Assembly (NCBI RefSeq): GCF_015694525.1
Contig: NZ_JADQDM010000005.1
Span: 62,001-126,000 of the forward strand
Direction of reading: 5' to 3'
Length of the DNA stretch: 64,000 nucleotides
Origin: Hymenobacter ruricola
GTDB taxonomy: Bacteria; Bacteroidota; Bacteroidia; Cytophagales; Hymenobacteraceae
Below are positions 1 through 7,475 of this stretch, piece after piece (position 1 is the stretch's first letter; each line of letters opens with the position of its first letter). The notes beneath the pieces are model-generated. The model searched no databases. It saw only the letters and a list, made by a program, of their open reading frames with translations, and was not told where the DNA came from. Position numbers and translations under genes: made by a program.

Positions 1-127
1 CGCGCAGTAGCTGGCTCAGCTCGCCGGTGGCGTAGGCAAATTCAGATTCTTTGCGCTTGATGTAGCGTTCCAGCGTGGTGCCAACGGGGGTGGCCAGGGT
101 GTTTTCGGTGGCTTGGGCTTGAGACAT
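1..127 (-). CDS. fbp: Fructose-1,6-bisphosphatase, class I (N-terminal part only)
   Basis: Reading the minus strand from the ATG at 127-125 gives MSQAQATENTLATPVGTTLE and then RYIKRKESEFAYATGELSQL before the window ends. The pattern 'TLERxIxxxxxxFxYATGELSxLL' is the characteristic N-terminus of class I fructose-1,6-bisphosphatase, which hydrolyses fructose-1,6-bisphosphate to fructose-6-phosphate in gluconeogenesis. Only 42 codons are visible, so no active-site residue can be checked. The gene lies downstream, in the same direction, of the uronate-degradation operon, whose end products (pyruvate and glyceraldehyde-3-phosphate) require gluconeogenesis for hexose supply. Whether it is co-transcribed is unknown, because a pair of palindromes lies between it and the previous gene. 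Confidence 0.8.
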   Translation of the reverse strand, partial: MSQAQATENTLATPVGTTLERYIKRKESEFAYATGELSQLLR

Positions 128-141
128 GGGGGAGACTTGTG

Positions 142-215
142 GCGCGGACTCGGCGAGTCCGCGCATAGATTGGTTCTGACGTGAGGGTGGCGCGCGGACT
201 CGCCGAGTCCACGCT
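142..215. repeat. Pair of GC-rich palindromes
   Basis: Two near-copies of one palindrome lie in the gap between the DUF4440 gene and fbp. The first (142-164) is GCGCGGACT, five bases, AGTCCGCGC. The second (191-215) is the same element in opposite orientation with CACGC replacing CGCGC in one arm. Each can form its own hairpin, or the two can pair with each other in one larger stem. There is no T-tract, so a simple rho-independent terminator is unlikely. Confidence 0.6.
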
Positions 216-221
216 ACGGTT

Positions 222-689
222 TTAGCTGGCTTGCTTCTGGGCCTGCCACAGCACCACCTGCCAGCCTTTTTTCTTGTCTTTGATTTGCGTCACCACGTAC
301 TTGATGCGGGCCACGCTGGTGCTGCCGTCGGGCTGGGGCGGCGAGGTGATGCGGATGGTGCCGTTCACGACGGCCGTTTTGTCGTCGTTGTACAGGCGCA
401 CGTTCAGGGCGTCCACGTCAATCTTGCCGTACTGGCTTTTGCCGTCCTTAATGCTCTGGATGTATTCCGACTTGGTGTTTTGCAGGCCGCTGCCGTGCGT
501 GTACACCAGGTCATCGGCGAAAACCTTTTCCAGAAACGCGTAGTCCTTTTTTACCTGCGCCTCAAAGCGCTGCCGCTCCAGGGCTTCAACTTCCTTAACA
601 GTGGCCATACTTTTCTGATTAGGCGCCTGGGCGAGGGCGAACAAAGGCAAAGCCAGCAACAGCGCCAGCAGCAGGGGCCGCGTTTTCAT
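222..689 (-). CDS. DUF4440 / NTF2-like secreted protein
   Basis: The protein has 155 residues. It begins with a clear signal peptide (MKTRPLLLALLLALPLFALA, cleavage likely after AQA) and continues with an NTF2/SnoaL-like alpha+beta fold of the DUF4440 type: 'VEALERQRFEAQVKKDYAFL', then 'FADDLVYTHGSG', then strands ending 'VVLWQAQKQ'. Members of this family are small cone-shaped proteins, often of unknown substrate. The open frame runs far upstream through the transporter gene, but ATG 689 is chosen because it opens the signal peptide and lies 71 bp past the stop of the preceding gene. It is the last gene of the long minus-strand pectin operon; a role in uronate use is suggested only by position. 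Confidence 0.8.
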   Translation of the reverse strand: MKTRPLLLALLLALPLFALAQAPNQKSMATVKEVEALERQRFEAQVKKDYAFLEKVFADDLVYTHGSGLQNTKSEYIQSIKDGKSQYGKIDVDALNVRLYNDDKTAVVNGTIRITSPPQPDGSTSVARIKYVVTQIKDKKKGWQVVLWQAQKQAS

Positions 690-760
690 ATCCGGAAAGG
701 GGTTTGGAAGGAAAGCAAAACGGCGCGGCCTCCGTTGAAAACCGCGCCGTTTGAAGGGTT

Positions 761-2128
761 TTATTCGTCTTCGAGCTGGATGGGCTCCATGCGGGGCACC
801 AGCGTGAACATCAGCACCCAGGCCAGCAGATAGGCCGCGCCGCAGATAAAAAACATGATGTAGTACGCCTTGTCGATTTGGCCAATGCTCTCGAAGTGCA
901 CAAACATGCGCTTCTGCACCAGCGCCGTGAGGGCGATGCCGCCCAGGCCGCCGGCCATGCCGCCGATGCCCGTGACGGAGCCCACCGCGCGCTTCGGAAA
1001 CATGTCCGATACCGTGGTGAAGATGTTGGCGCTCCAGGCCTGGTGGGCCGCCGCCGCAATGCCAATGACCAGCACCGCCAGCCACATGTTCAGGCTGCCC
1101 AGCCACTGTGCGGCCACGATGGGGAGCACGCAGAAAGCAATAATCAGCATAGCCGTTTTGCGGGCCTGAAACGCGGGCATTCCGCGCTTGATGAAGCCCA
1201 GCGGCAAATAGCCGCCGCCAACGCTGCCGATGCTCGACAAAATGTATACCGCTGCCACCGGCAGGGCCACGTCCGTGCCCTTGAGGTGGTACTGCTTGCC
1301 CAAAAAGTCGGGCAACCAAAACAGGTAGAACCACCAGATGGGGTCGGTCAGGAACTTGCCCAGCACGAAGGCCCAGGTTTGGCGGAAGCCCAACAGCGTG
1401 GCCCACGAGGCTTTGGGTTTTTCTTCTACCACCCCTTCGGCCGGCAGGCCCACCGGAATGTCGGCATTGATGTAATCAAATTCGGCTTTGCTCAGCCGTT
1501 TGCTGTTAGCCGGTGTTTCGTATATTAAATACCACAGCATCAGCCAAATAAAGCCCAGCGCACCGGTAATGATAAAGGCCCATTTCCAGCCATTGGGCCC
1601 TGTGGCGGCAATGTAGAGAACCGACGGCGCGATGATGGCGCCCACGTTGGAACCCGAGTTGAAAATGCCGGTGGCCAGGGCCCGCTCCCGCTGCGGAAAC
1701 CACTCGGCCACGGTTTTGATGGCGGCCGGGAAGTTGCCGGCTTCCGTGATGCCCAGAAACCCGCGGGCGACGCCAAAGCCCAGCGTGCTGCTCACAAAGG
1801 CGTGCCCCATGGCCGACAGGCTCCACAGCGCCGTGGCCAAGCCATACCCAAGCTTGGTTCCCAACCTGTCGATGATGCGCCCCACGCCCACCATGCCAAC
1901 GGCATAGGCTAGCTTAAAGGTAATCTCGATGTTGGCGTAGTCGGCCGCCGTCCAGCTGAACACCTTTTCCAGATTGGGCTTCAGCAGCGAAATAACCGCC
2001 CGGTCGAGGTAGTTGATGGTGGTGGCAAAAAACACGAGGGCGCAAATGGTCCAGCGGTATTTGCCCATCGCGGCATTGGCAGTGGTCAGCGGGGAATCAG
2101 GCGGCGCCTGGGCGGAAGTTGTTTTCAT
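761..2128 (-). CDS. exuT: Hexuronate MFS transporter (ExuT-like, ACS family)
   Basis: A 455-residue major facilitator protein with about 12 hydrophobic segments. The first segment and loop ('YRWTICALVFFATTINYLDR') match the anion:cation symporter family, which includes ExuT and GudP; the motif NYLDRAVIS after TM1 is typical. A TM4/5 motif 'GFLGITEAGNFPAAIKTVAE' also fits. The likely role is proton-coupled import of galacturonate or glucuronate across the inner membrane. ATG 2128 is preferred over the open upstream frame because it follows the eda stop by 72 bp and removes a non-homologous N-terminus. It sits directly after eda and kdgK in the uronate operon, which supports the substrate class but not the exact sugar. 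Confidence 0.88.
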   Translation of the reverse strand: MKTTSAQAPPDSPLTTANAAMGKYRWTICALVFFATTINYLDRAVISLLKPNLEKVFSWTAADYANIEITFKLAYAVGMVGVGRIIDRLGTKLGYGLATALWSLSAMGHAFVSSTLGFGVARGFLGITEAGNFPAAIKTVAEWFPQRERALATGIFNSGSNVGAIIAPSVLYIAATGPNGWKWAFIITGALGFIWLMLWYLIYETPANSKRLSKAEFDYINADIPVGLPAEGVVEEKPKASWATLLGFRQTWAFVLGKFLTDPIWWFYLFWLPDFLGKQYHLKGTDVALPVAAVYILSSIGSVGGGYLPLGFIKRGMPAFQARKTAMLIIAFCVLPIVAAQWLGSLNMWLAVLVIGIAAAAHQAWSANIFTTVSDMFPKRAVGSVTGIGGMAGGLGGIALTALVQKRMFVHFESIGQIDKAYYIMFFICGAAYLLAWVLMFTLVPRMEPIQLEDE

Positions 2129-2200
2129 CGAGTTCGGGAATTTGAAACCAGGGCAATACTCGGCAACCAGCCAATGGCACGCCGGGCGTGCCATCAGAAA

Positions 2201-2857
2201 CTATTTTTTCAGTGTTTCAACAAACTGCATCAGCTGGCTGATGCTGGCGGAAAGCGCATCGGTATCGTCGGCATTTTTGAAGAGCTGCGAGCCCATGCCC
2301 ACCGCATTCACGCCCGCGCCAAACCAAGCGCTCACACTTTCTTCGGTCGGCTCCACACCTCCCGTCACCATCAGCTTGATGTGAGGCATAGGGCCGCGCA
2401 GGGCTTTTACATAGTCGGGCCCCACCACGTTGCCGGGGAAAATCTTTACCACGGCCGCGCCAAACTGGCTGGCGTGGTAAATCTCGGTGGGCGTCATGGC
2501 ACCGGGCAGCCACGGAATGTTGCGGCTGCGGCACACGTCGGCCACCTCGGCCGTGGCGCAGGGCTGCACCACAAACTCAGCCCCCGCGGCAATGAACTTA
2601 GCCGCGTCTTCGGCCTGGTAAATGGTGCCGATACCCAGAATCATATCCGGGCACTGCCCGGCCACGAAAGCCTGCAGCTGCGTGAACACCTCCAGCGCCT
2701 GCTCGCCCCGGTTCACAAACTCGAACACGCGAATGCCGCCGGTGTAGCACGCCTGCAAAATGCGCTGGGCGTACGCCACGTCGGCGTGGTAGAACACGGG
2801 CACCACCGGGTAGCGGAGCAGCGCGGCGAGGGTTTCTTCGGCGGAGTGTCGGGGCAT
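2201..2857 (-). CDS. eda: 2-keto-3-deoxy-6-phosphogluconate aldolase
   Basis: A 218-residue class I aldolase that splits KDPG into pyruvate and glyceraldehyde-3-phosphate, the last step of uronate catabolism. The Schiff-base lysine is Lys138 in 'AAVVKIFPGN'. Glu46 in 'RVFEFVNRGE' corresponds to the catalytic glutamate, and the phosphate-binding segment 'KLMVTGGVEPT' follows. Length and motifs match the Bacteroidota type (FPGNVVGPDYVKALRGPMPH). It lies between kdgK and the transporter. The 92-bp gap before it holds an imperfect TTAGCTATTAGC-type inverted repeat. Confidence 0.95.
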   Translation of the reverse strand: MPRHSAEETLAALLRYPVVPVFYHADVAYAQRILQACYTGGIRVFEFVNRGEQALEVFTQLQAFVAGQCPDMILGIGTIYQAEDAAKFIAAGAEFVVQPCATAEVADVCRSRNIPWLPGAMTPTEIYHASQFGAAVVKIFPGNVVGPDYVKALRGPMPHIKLMVTGGVEPTEESVSAWFGAGVNAVGMGSQLFKNADDTDALSASISQLMQFVETLKK

Positions 2858-2860
2858 AGT

Positions 2861-2949
2861 TTGAGCTGTTAGCTATTAGCTGCTAGCCGTTAGCTGATTT
2901 TCAGGATTTAAAAAGCTAATAGCTAACCGCCATCAGCTAATAACTTAAT
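2861..2949. repeat. Intercistronic inverted repeat of AGCTATTAGC type
   Basis: The kdgK-eda gap contains tandem variants of 'TTAGCTATTAGCTG' in one arm and their reverse complements (AGCTAATAGCTAAC, CAGCTAATAAC) in the other. This gives an imperfect hairpin about 35 bp long on each side. The composition is AT-rich compared with neighbouring genes, and no ORF is present. It resembles in position, but not in sequence, the longer palindromes at 4003 and 5680. Confidence 0.65.
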
Positions 2950-3960
2950 TTAGCGCAGTAACCGGCCGCTGGTGTTGCCTTTCATAATTTCTTCCACCTC
3001 GGCCACTGTTACCAGATTCACGTCGCCGTGCACGGTGTGCTTCAGGGCCGAGGCCGCTACTCCGAAGGTAAGCGCCTGCTGGGGGTTGTCGTACGCCAGC
3101 GAGCCGTAGATGAAGCCGGCCATGAAGGCGTCGCCCCCACCAATGCGGTCGACGATGGGGTTGATGTCGTAGGTAACGGTTTCGAGAAACTGTTGGCCGT
3201 CGTAATAGATGCCTTTCAAGCCGTTGTGCGAGGCACTGTGCGTTTTGCGGCGCGTGGTGACAACCTGCTTGATTTGCGGAAACCGCGCCATCACCTGCTG
3301 GGCCACCGATACAAACTTGCTGTCGGTGCCGGGCTGCGGCTTGATGCCGAACAGGTCCTCGGCGTCGTTTTCGGAGCACACCACCACGTCGCAACCTTCC
3401 ACCAGTTCCGACATCACGGACTGGGCCGTCTGGCCGTACTGCCACAGGTTGCGGCGGTAGTTCACATCGGCCGAAACGGTGATGCCCAGGCGGCGGGCGG
3501 CGGCAATGGCCTGGCGCGTGGCCTCGGCCGTGCTGGCCGAAATGGCGGGCGTGATGCCCGTCCAGTGCAGCCAGCCGGCATTCTTCAGGATTTCATCCCA
3601 GTTGAAGGCCGCCGGGTCGAGGTTGGCGAAGGCCGAATTGGCGCGGTCGTACACCACTTTGCTGGGCCGCATCCCCGCCCCCACTTCCAGAAAATACAGC
3701 CCGAGGCGGTCGCCCTGATAAATGGTGGCGTCCATGTTCACGCCCAGGGCGCGGAACTGCTGAGCCGCGGCGCGGCCTAAGTCGTTGGCCGGAAAGCAAG
3801 TAACGTGCGCGGCGGGCACTCCAAAACCGGCCAGGGAAGCGCCCACGTTGGCGTCGCCGCCGCCGTAGGTGATTTCGAGGCTTTGCGTTTGGGCGAACCG
3901 ATAATTCAACGGCGGCGACAGCCGCATCATGATTTCGCCGAACGTGACAACTTGCTTCAT
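2950..3960 (-). CDS. kdgK: 2-keto-3-deoxygluconate kinase, PfkB family
   Basis: A 336-residue ribokinase-family sugar kinase. The N-terminal substrate region 'VTFGEIMMRLSPP' and 'TYGGGDANVGASLAGFG' (GGxxxN motif), and the C-terminal nucleotide/catalytic motif 'DRIGGGDAFMAGFIYG' with Asp in GGGD as general base, identify the fold. KDG kinase activity, which makes KDPG from KDG and ATP, is inferred from family resemblance plus position between uxaC and eda. Here the two uronate branches converge: UxaA and KduD both deliver KDG. The start at 3960 gives a complete domain. Confidence 0.93.
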   Translation of the reverse strand: MKQVVTFGEIMMRLSPPLNYRFAQTQSLEITYGGGDANVGASLAGFGVPAAHVTCFPANDLGRAAAQQFRALGVNMDATIYQGDRLGLYFLEVGAGMRPSKVVYDRANSAFANLDPAAFNWDEILKNAGWLHWTGITPAISASTAEATRQAIAAARRLGITVSADVNYRRNLWQYGQTAQSVMSELVEGCDVVVCSENDAEDLFGIKPQPGTDSKFVSVAQQVMARFPQIKQVVTTRRKTHSASHNGLKGIYYDGQQFLETVTYDINPIVDRIGGGDAFMAGFIYGSLAYDNPQQALTFGVAASALKHTVHGDVNLVTVAEVEEIMKGNTSGRLLR

Positions 3961-4002
3961 TTAGTAAGGAATTGGGTACTTAAGGGCTGAGGGAATTGGT
4001 AG

Positions 4003-4095
4003 AACGTCATGCAGAGCGCAGCGAAGCATCTTTACTGCACAACGCAACTAGTTACTCTTGCAGTAAAGATGCTTCGCTGCGCTCTGCATGACGTT
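4003..4095. repeat. Long palindrome, family A copy 1
   Basis: A perfect 37-bp inverted repeat (4003-4039 and 4059-4095, arms beginning AACGTCATGCAGAGCGCAGC) with a 19-base loop, in the uxaC-kdgK gap. It is one of seven related elements in the window (others at 5680, 38127, 56109, 57233, 59722, 63659). It lies inside a co-directional gene run, so it is more likely an mRNA-stabilising or processing hairpin, or a mobile palindrome, than a complete terminator. Confidence 0.9.
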
Positions 4096-4110
4096 CGGTT
4101 TTTCCAGTAT

Positions 4111-5544
4111 TTACGCCGTTACGGCCGCGGCTTCTACCACTTTGCCGAAGCCGAAATACTCCCTGGCATTGCCGTAGCAGATGTTTTGCACCGTGCGGCC
4201 CAGCAGGTCCATGTCGGCCGGCAGCTCGCCGTTTTCCACGTCGTTGCCGAGTAGGTTGCAGAGCACGCGGCGGAAATACTCGTGGCGCGGGTACGAGAGG
4301 AAGCTGCGCGAGTCGGTGAGCATGCCCACGAAGCGCGACAACAAGCCCATGTTACTCAGAGCGTTGATTTGCTTTTCCATGCCGTCCTTCTGGTCGAGAA
4401 ACCACCAGCCGGAGCCGAACTGGATTTTGCCCGCCACCGAACCGTCGTTGAAGTTGCCAATCATTGTGGCAATGAGTTCGTTGTCGGCCGGGTTGAGGTT
4501 GTAGATGATGGTTTTAGCCAGCTTGTCCTGCCCGTCGAGGCGGTCGAGGAAAGCCGACAACGCGCGGCCCTGCGGGAAATCGCCAATGGAATCCCAGCCC
4601 GTGTCGGGGCCCAGTTCGCGCAGCATGCGCGAGTTGTTGTTGCGCAGCGCGCCGATGTGGTACTGCTGCGTCCAGCCCTTTTCCCAATCTAGCACGGCCA
4701 GCAGCACCAGCATGGCCGATTTGAACTTCAACACCTCGTCGGCGGTCAGCTCGGCGCCGCCGCGCACTTTCGAGAAGATGGCGTCAATTTCCGCGTCGGT
4801 GTATTCAGAGGCATAAATCTGCTCCAGGCCGTGGTCCGACAGACGGCAGCCCACGCTGGCGAAGAAATCATGGCGGCGGCGGAGGGCCTTTTCCAGGTCG
4901 GCAAAGGTGCGGATGTCGAGCTCAGCGGCAACGGCCAGCTTGTCGAGGTACTGGTTGTAGGCCGCGGCCGATTCCGGGGCCATCGCCTTGTCGGCGCGGA
5001 AGGTAGGCAGCACGTTTACGGCAAAGCCCGAGGCGGCCAGTGCCTGGTGGTGCTCCAGCGAATCGGCCGGGTCGTCGGTGGTGCAGAGGGTTTCCACCTG
5101 CATCATTTTCAGCAGGTTTTGCACCGAGTACTCGGCCGTTTGCAGCTTGGCACTGCACTCGTCGTAGATGCGGCGGGCGCTGTCCTTGTTCAGCAGCTCG
5201 GTGATGCCGAAGTAGCGGCGCAGCTCCAGGTGCGTCCAGTGGTAGAGGGGGTTGCGCAGGGTGTAGGGCACGGTTTCGGCCCATTTCTCAAACTTCTCCC
5301 AGTCCGAGGCATCACCGGTGATGTAGCGCTCGGGCACGCCGTTGGCCCGCATGGCGCGCCACTTGTAGTGGTCGCCGTAGAGCCAGATTTGGGTGATGTT
5401 TTCAAACTGCTTGTCCTCGGCTATCTGGTCGGGCAGCAGGTGGTTATGATAGTCGATGATGGGCATCTGCTTGGCATACTCGTGGTAGAGCGTGCTGGCC
5501 GTGGCCGTTTGCAGCAGGAAATCGTCGGAGAGAAAAGGCTTCAT
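4111..5544 (-). CDS. uxaC: Glucuronate/galacturonate isomerase
   Basis: A 477-residue uronate isomerase (amidohydrolase superfamily) converting D-galacturonate to D-tagaturonate and D-glucuronate to D-fructuronate in the cytoplasm. The metal-binding motif is 'IIDYHNHLLPDQ' (His33, His35). 'ITQIWLYGDHYKWRAMRANG' is a signature stretch of the family, and the C-terminal block 'GSGWWFLDQKDGME' plus 'SYPRHEYFRRVLC' is also diagnostic. ATG 5544 is used; the frame is open two codons further to a TTG. Long palindromes flank the gene on both sides (family A copies 1 and 2). Confidence 0.96.
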   Translation of the reverse strand: MKPFLSDDFLLQTATASTLYHEYAKQMPIIDYHNHLLPDQIAEDKQFENITQIWLYGDHYKWRAMRANGVPERYITGDASDWEKFEKWAETVPYTLRNPLYHWTHLELRRYFGITELLNKDSARRIYDECSAKLQTAEYSVQNLLKMMQVETLCTTDDPADSLEHHQALAASGFAVNVLPTFRADKAMAPESAAAYNQYLDKLAVAAELDIRTFADLEKALRRRHDFFASVGCRLSDHGLEQIYASEYTDAEIDAIFSKVRGGAELTADEVLKFKSAMLVLLAVLDWEKGWTQQYHIGALRNNNSRMLRELGPDTGWDSIGDFPQGRALSAFLDRLDGQDKLAKTIIYNLNPADNELIATMIGNFNDGSVAGKIQFGSGWWFLDQKDGMEKQINALSNMGLLSRFVGMLTDSRSFLSYPRHEYFRRVLCNLLGNDVENGELPADMDLLGRTVQNICYGNAREYFGFGKVVEAAAVTA

Positions 5545-5679
5545 AAGCAACTAGGTTGGGATGGGTGGGAACCCGGTTAGTGCGGCTGCTTCGAGAACCG
5601 AAGGTAGGCCGCCGCGGGGGCCGTATCCTTCACAAAGCGGGATTTAATTAGCGAAAACGGTTGCGTAAATAAATCAACT

Positions 5680-5789
5680 CGTCTGTCATCCTGAGCGCAG
5701 CGAAGGACCTTCTCACACAGAAACAACTTATGGTAATTCAGCCGAAGCTGGCGCGGTAAGGTCCTTCGCTGCGCTCAGGATGACAGACG
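5680..5789. repeat. Long palindrome, family A copy 2
   Basis: A perfect 32-bp inverted repeat (5680-5711 and 5758-5789; arm CGTCTGTCATCCTGAGCGCA...) with a 46-base loop, in the 252-bp uxaA-uxaC gap. It shares the block 'GAGCGCAGCGAAG' with copy 1 but has CATCCT and GGACCTT where copy 1 has CATGCA and CATCTTTA; both arms carry the same changes. No ORF is present in the gap. Confidence 0.9.
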
Positions 5790-5796
5790 GGAAATG

Positions 5797-7449
5797 TTAC
5801 AAACTCACCCCGCGCTTCCACGGGATGAAATCGGTCTGGTCGTGGCGCACGGCGGCCACTTCCTCGCCGCTGGCCACCCGGATGACGTAGTCCAGAATGC
5901 GCTCGCCGGCCTGCTCGATGGTTTCTTCGCCGTCAATCACCGTTCCGGTGTTCACGTCGATGATGTCGGGCATGCGCTTGGCGAGGGCCGTGTTGCTGGC
6001 CACCTTAATAACCGGGGCAATGGGGTTGCCGGTGGGCGTGCCCAGGCCCGTGGTGAACAGGACGATGTTGGCGCCTGAGCCCACTTCGGCCGTGGTCGAT
6101 TCCACGTCGTTGCCGGGCGTACAGAGCAGGTTCAAACCGGGCTTGGTCACGGGCTCGGGGTAATCGAGCACGGCCACCACCGGCGACGAGCCGCCCTTGC
6201 GGGCCGCGCCGGCCGATTTCATGGCGTCCGTAATCAAACCGTCACGGATATTGCCCGGCGAGGGGTTCATATCGAAGCCCGAGCCCACGGCCACGGCGCT
6301 GTCGCCGTAGGCCTTCATCAGGCTGCTGAACCGCTCGGCCACGGCGGGCTCCACGCTGCGGTCCACGAGTTCCTGCTCCACGCCGCACAGCTCCGGGAAT
6401 TCGGCCAAGATAACCGAGCCGCCCAACGCCACCAGCATGTCCGAAACATGACCCAAAGCCGGGTTGGCCGAGATGCCGGAGAACCCATCGGAGCCGCCGC
6501 ACTCTAGGCCGATGTTCAGGGCCTTCAGCGGTGCGGGCTCGCGGCGCGCCTGGTTGGCAATCATCAGGCCGGCAAAAGTTTGGCGCAGCGCCGTGCTGAT
6601 GAGGGCTTCCTCGGTGCCCAGCTTTTGCTGGTCGAGGATGTAGAGGGGCTTGCTGAAATGGGGGTCGCGCTTGGCGATTTCCTCCTGCAGCATGCTGGCC
6701 TGCGCGTTCTGGCAGCCGAGGCTGAGCACGGTGGCGCCAGCCACGTTGGGATGCGTGATGTAGCCGGCCAGCAGGCCGCACAGCGTCTGGGCATCCTGAC
6801 GAATGCCGCCGCAGCCCCCCTCGTGCGAGAGGAAACGGATGCCGTCCACGTTCGGGAACGGGCGCTGGTTCTGGGCCACGTCCTCCCCGGCGGCCAAATC
6901 GGCACTGAGGATTTCCTCCACCGACTTACCGGCTTGCAGCAGGCTAAGCAATTTACGGGTTTCGGGCTGGTAGTTCTTGCGGCGCTCGTAGCCGAGGTCG
7001 GTAATCAGGGCGTCTTTCAGCACCTGGATATTACGATTTTCGCAGAACACCAGCGGAATCACCAGCCAGTAGTTGGCGGTGCCCACGCGGCCATCGGCGC
7101 GGTGGTAGCCCAGGAAGGTGCGGTTTTGCCAGCCCGACACGTCGGGGGCCTGCCAGGCGGCGCGCTGGTGGGCGTTTTCGTCGTAGCTGTTGGTGGCGTG
7201 CTGCATGTTGGCCGTGGTGAGGCGGCCGCCGGGGCGAATGGCTTCTTTGGCTTTGCCCACCAGCACGCCGTACATCGTCACGGATTGACCCACGCTCAGG
7301 CCCAGCGGCGTGAGCTTGTGCTTGGCCGGAATGGCTTCGGTGGTGGTCACGTAGCCGCCTTCCCAGGGCACCTCGGTGCCGATGGGCAGGTCGACGAGGG
7401 CAACCAATACGTTGTCGGCGGGGTGAATGCGAGCAACTTGATGTTTCAT
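5797..7449 (-). CDS. uxaA: Altronate dehydratase
   Basis: A 550-residue protein with the two-part UxaA architecture. An N-terminal SAF domain (about 1-100, 'HPADNVLVALVDLP') is followed by a large catalytic domain with 'FLGYHRADGRVGTANYWLVI', 'HEGGCGGIRQDA', 'LECGGSDGFSGISANPA' and 'GTPTGNPIAPVIKV'. It dehydrates D-altronate to 2-keto-3-deoxygluconate, an iron-dependent reaction in characterised members. Full-length single-chain form. ATG 7449 is chosen; a TTG three codons upstream is open. It starts 26 bp after uxaB ends, consistent with one transcript. Confidence 0.95.
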   Translation of the reverse strand: MKHQVARIHPADNVLVALVDLPIGTEVPWEGGYVTTTEAIPAKHKLTPLGLSVGQSVTMYGVLVGKAKEAIRPGGRLTTANMQHATNSYDENAHQRAAWQAPDVSGWQNRTFLGYHRADGRVGTANYWLVIPLVFCENRNIQVLKDALITDLGYERRKNYQPETRKLLSLLQAGKSVEEILSADLAAGEDVAQNQRPFPNVDGIRFLSHEGGCGGIRQDAQTLCGLLAGYITHPNVAGATVLSLGCQNAQASMLQEEIAKRDPHFSKPLYILDQQKLGTEEALISTALRQTFAGLMIANQARREPAPLKALNIGLECGGSDGFSGISANPALGHVSDMLVALGGSVILAEFPELCGVEQELVDRSVEPAVAERFSSLMKAYGDSAVAVGSGFDMNPSPGNIRDGLITDAMKSAGAARKGGSSPVVAVLDYPEPVTKPGLNLLCTPGNDVESTTAEVGSGANIVLFTTGLGTPTGNPIAPVIKVASNTALAKRMPDIIDVNTGTVIDGEETIEQAGERILDYVIRVASGEEVAAVRHDQTDFIPWKRGVSL

Positions 7450-7475
7450 AGTATTCAAACAGAAAACGGCCGCAA

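Noticed and set aside
222..1406. The DUF4440 protein as a 394-residue protein fused to upstream sequence.
   Set aside because: The upstream part overlaps the exuT-like gene in another frame, and the internal ATG at 689 begins a clear signal peptide.
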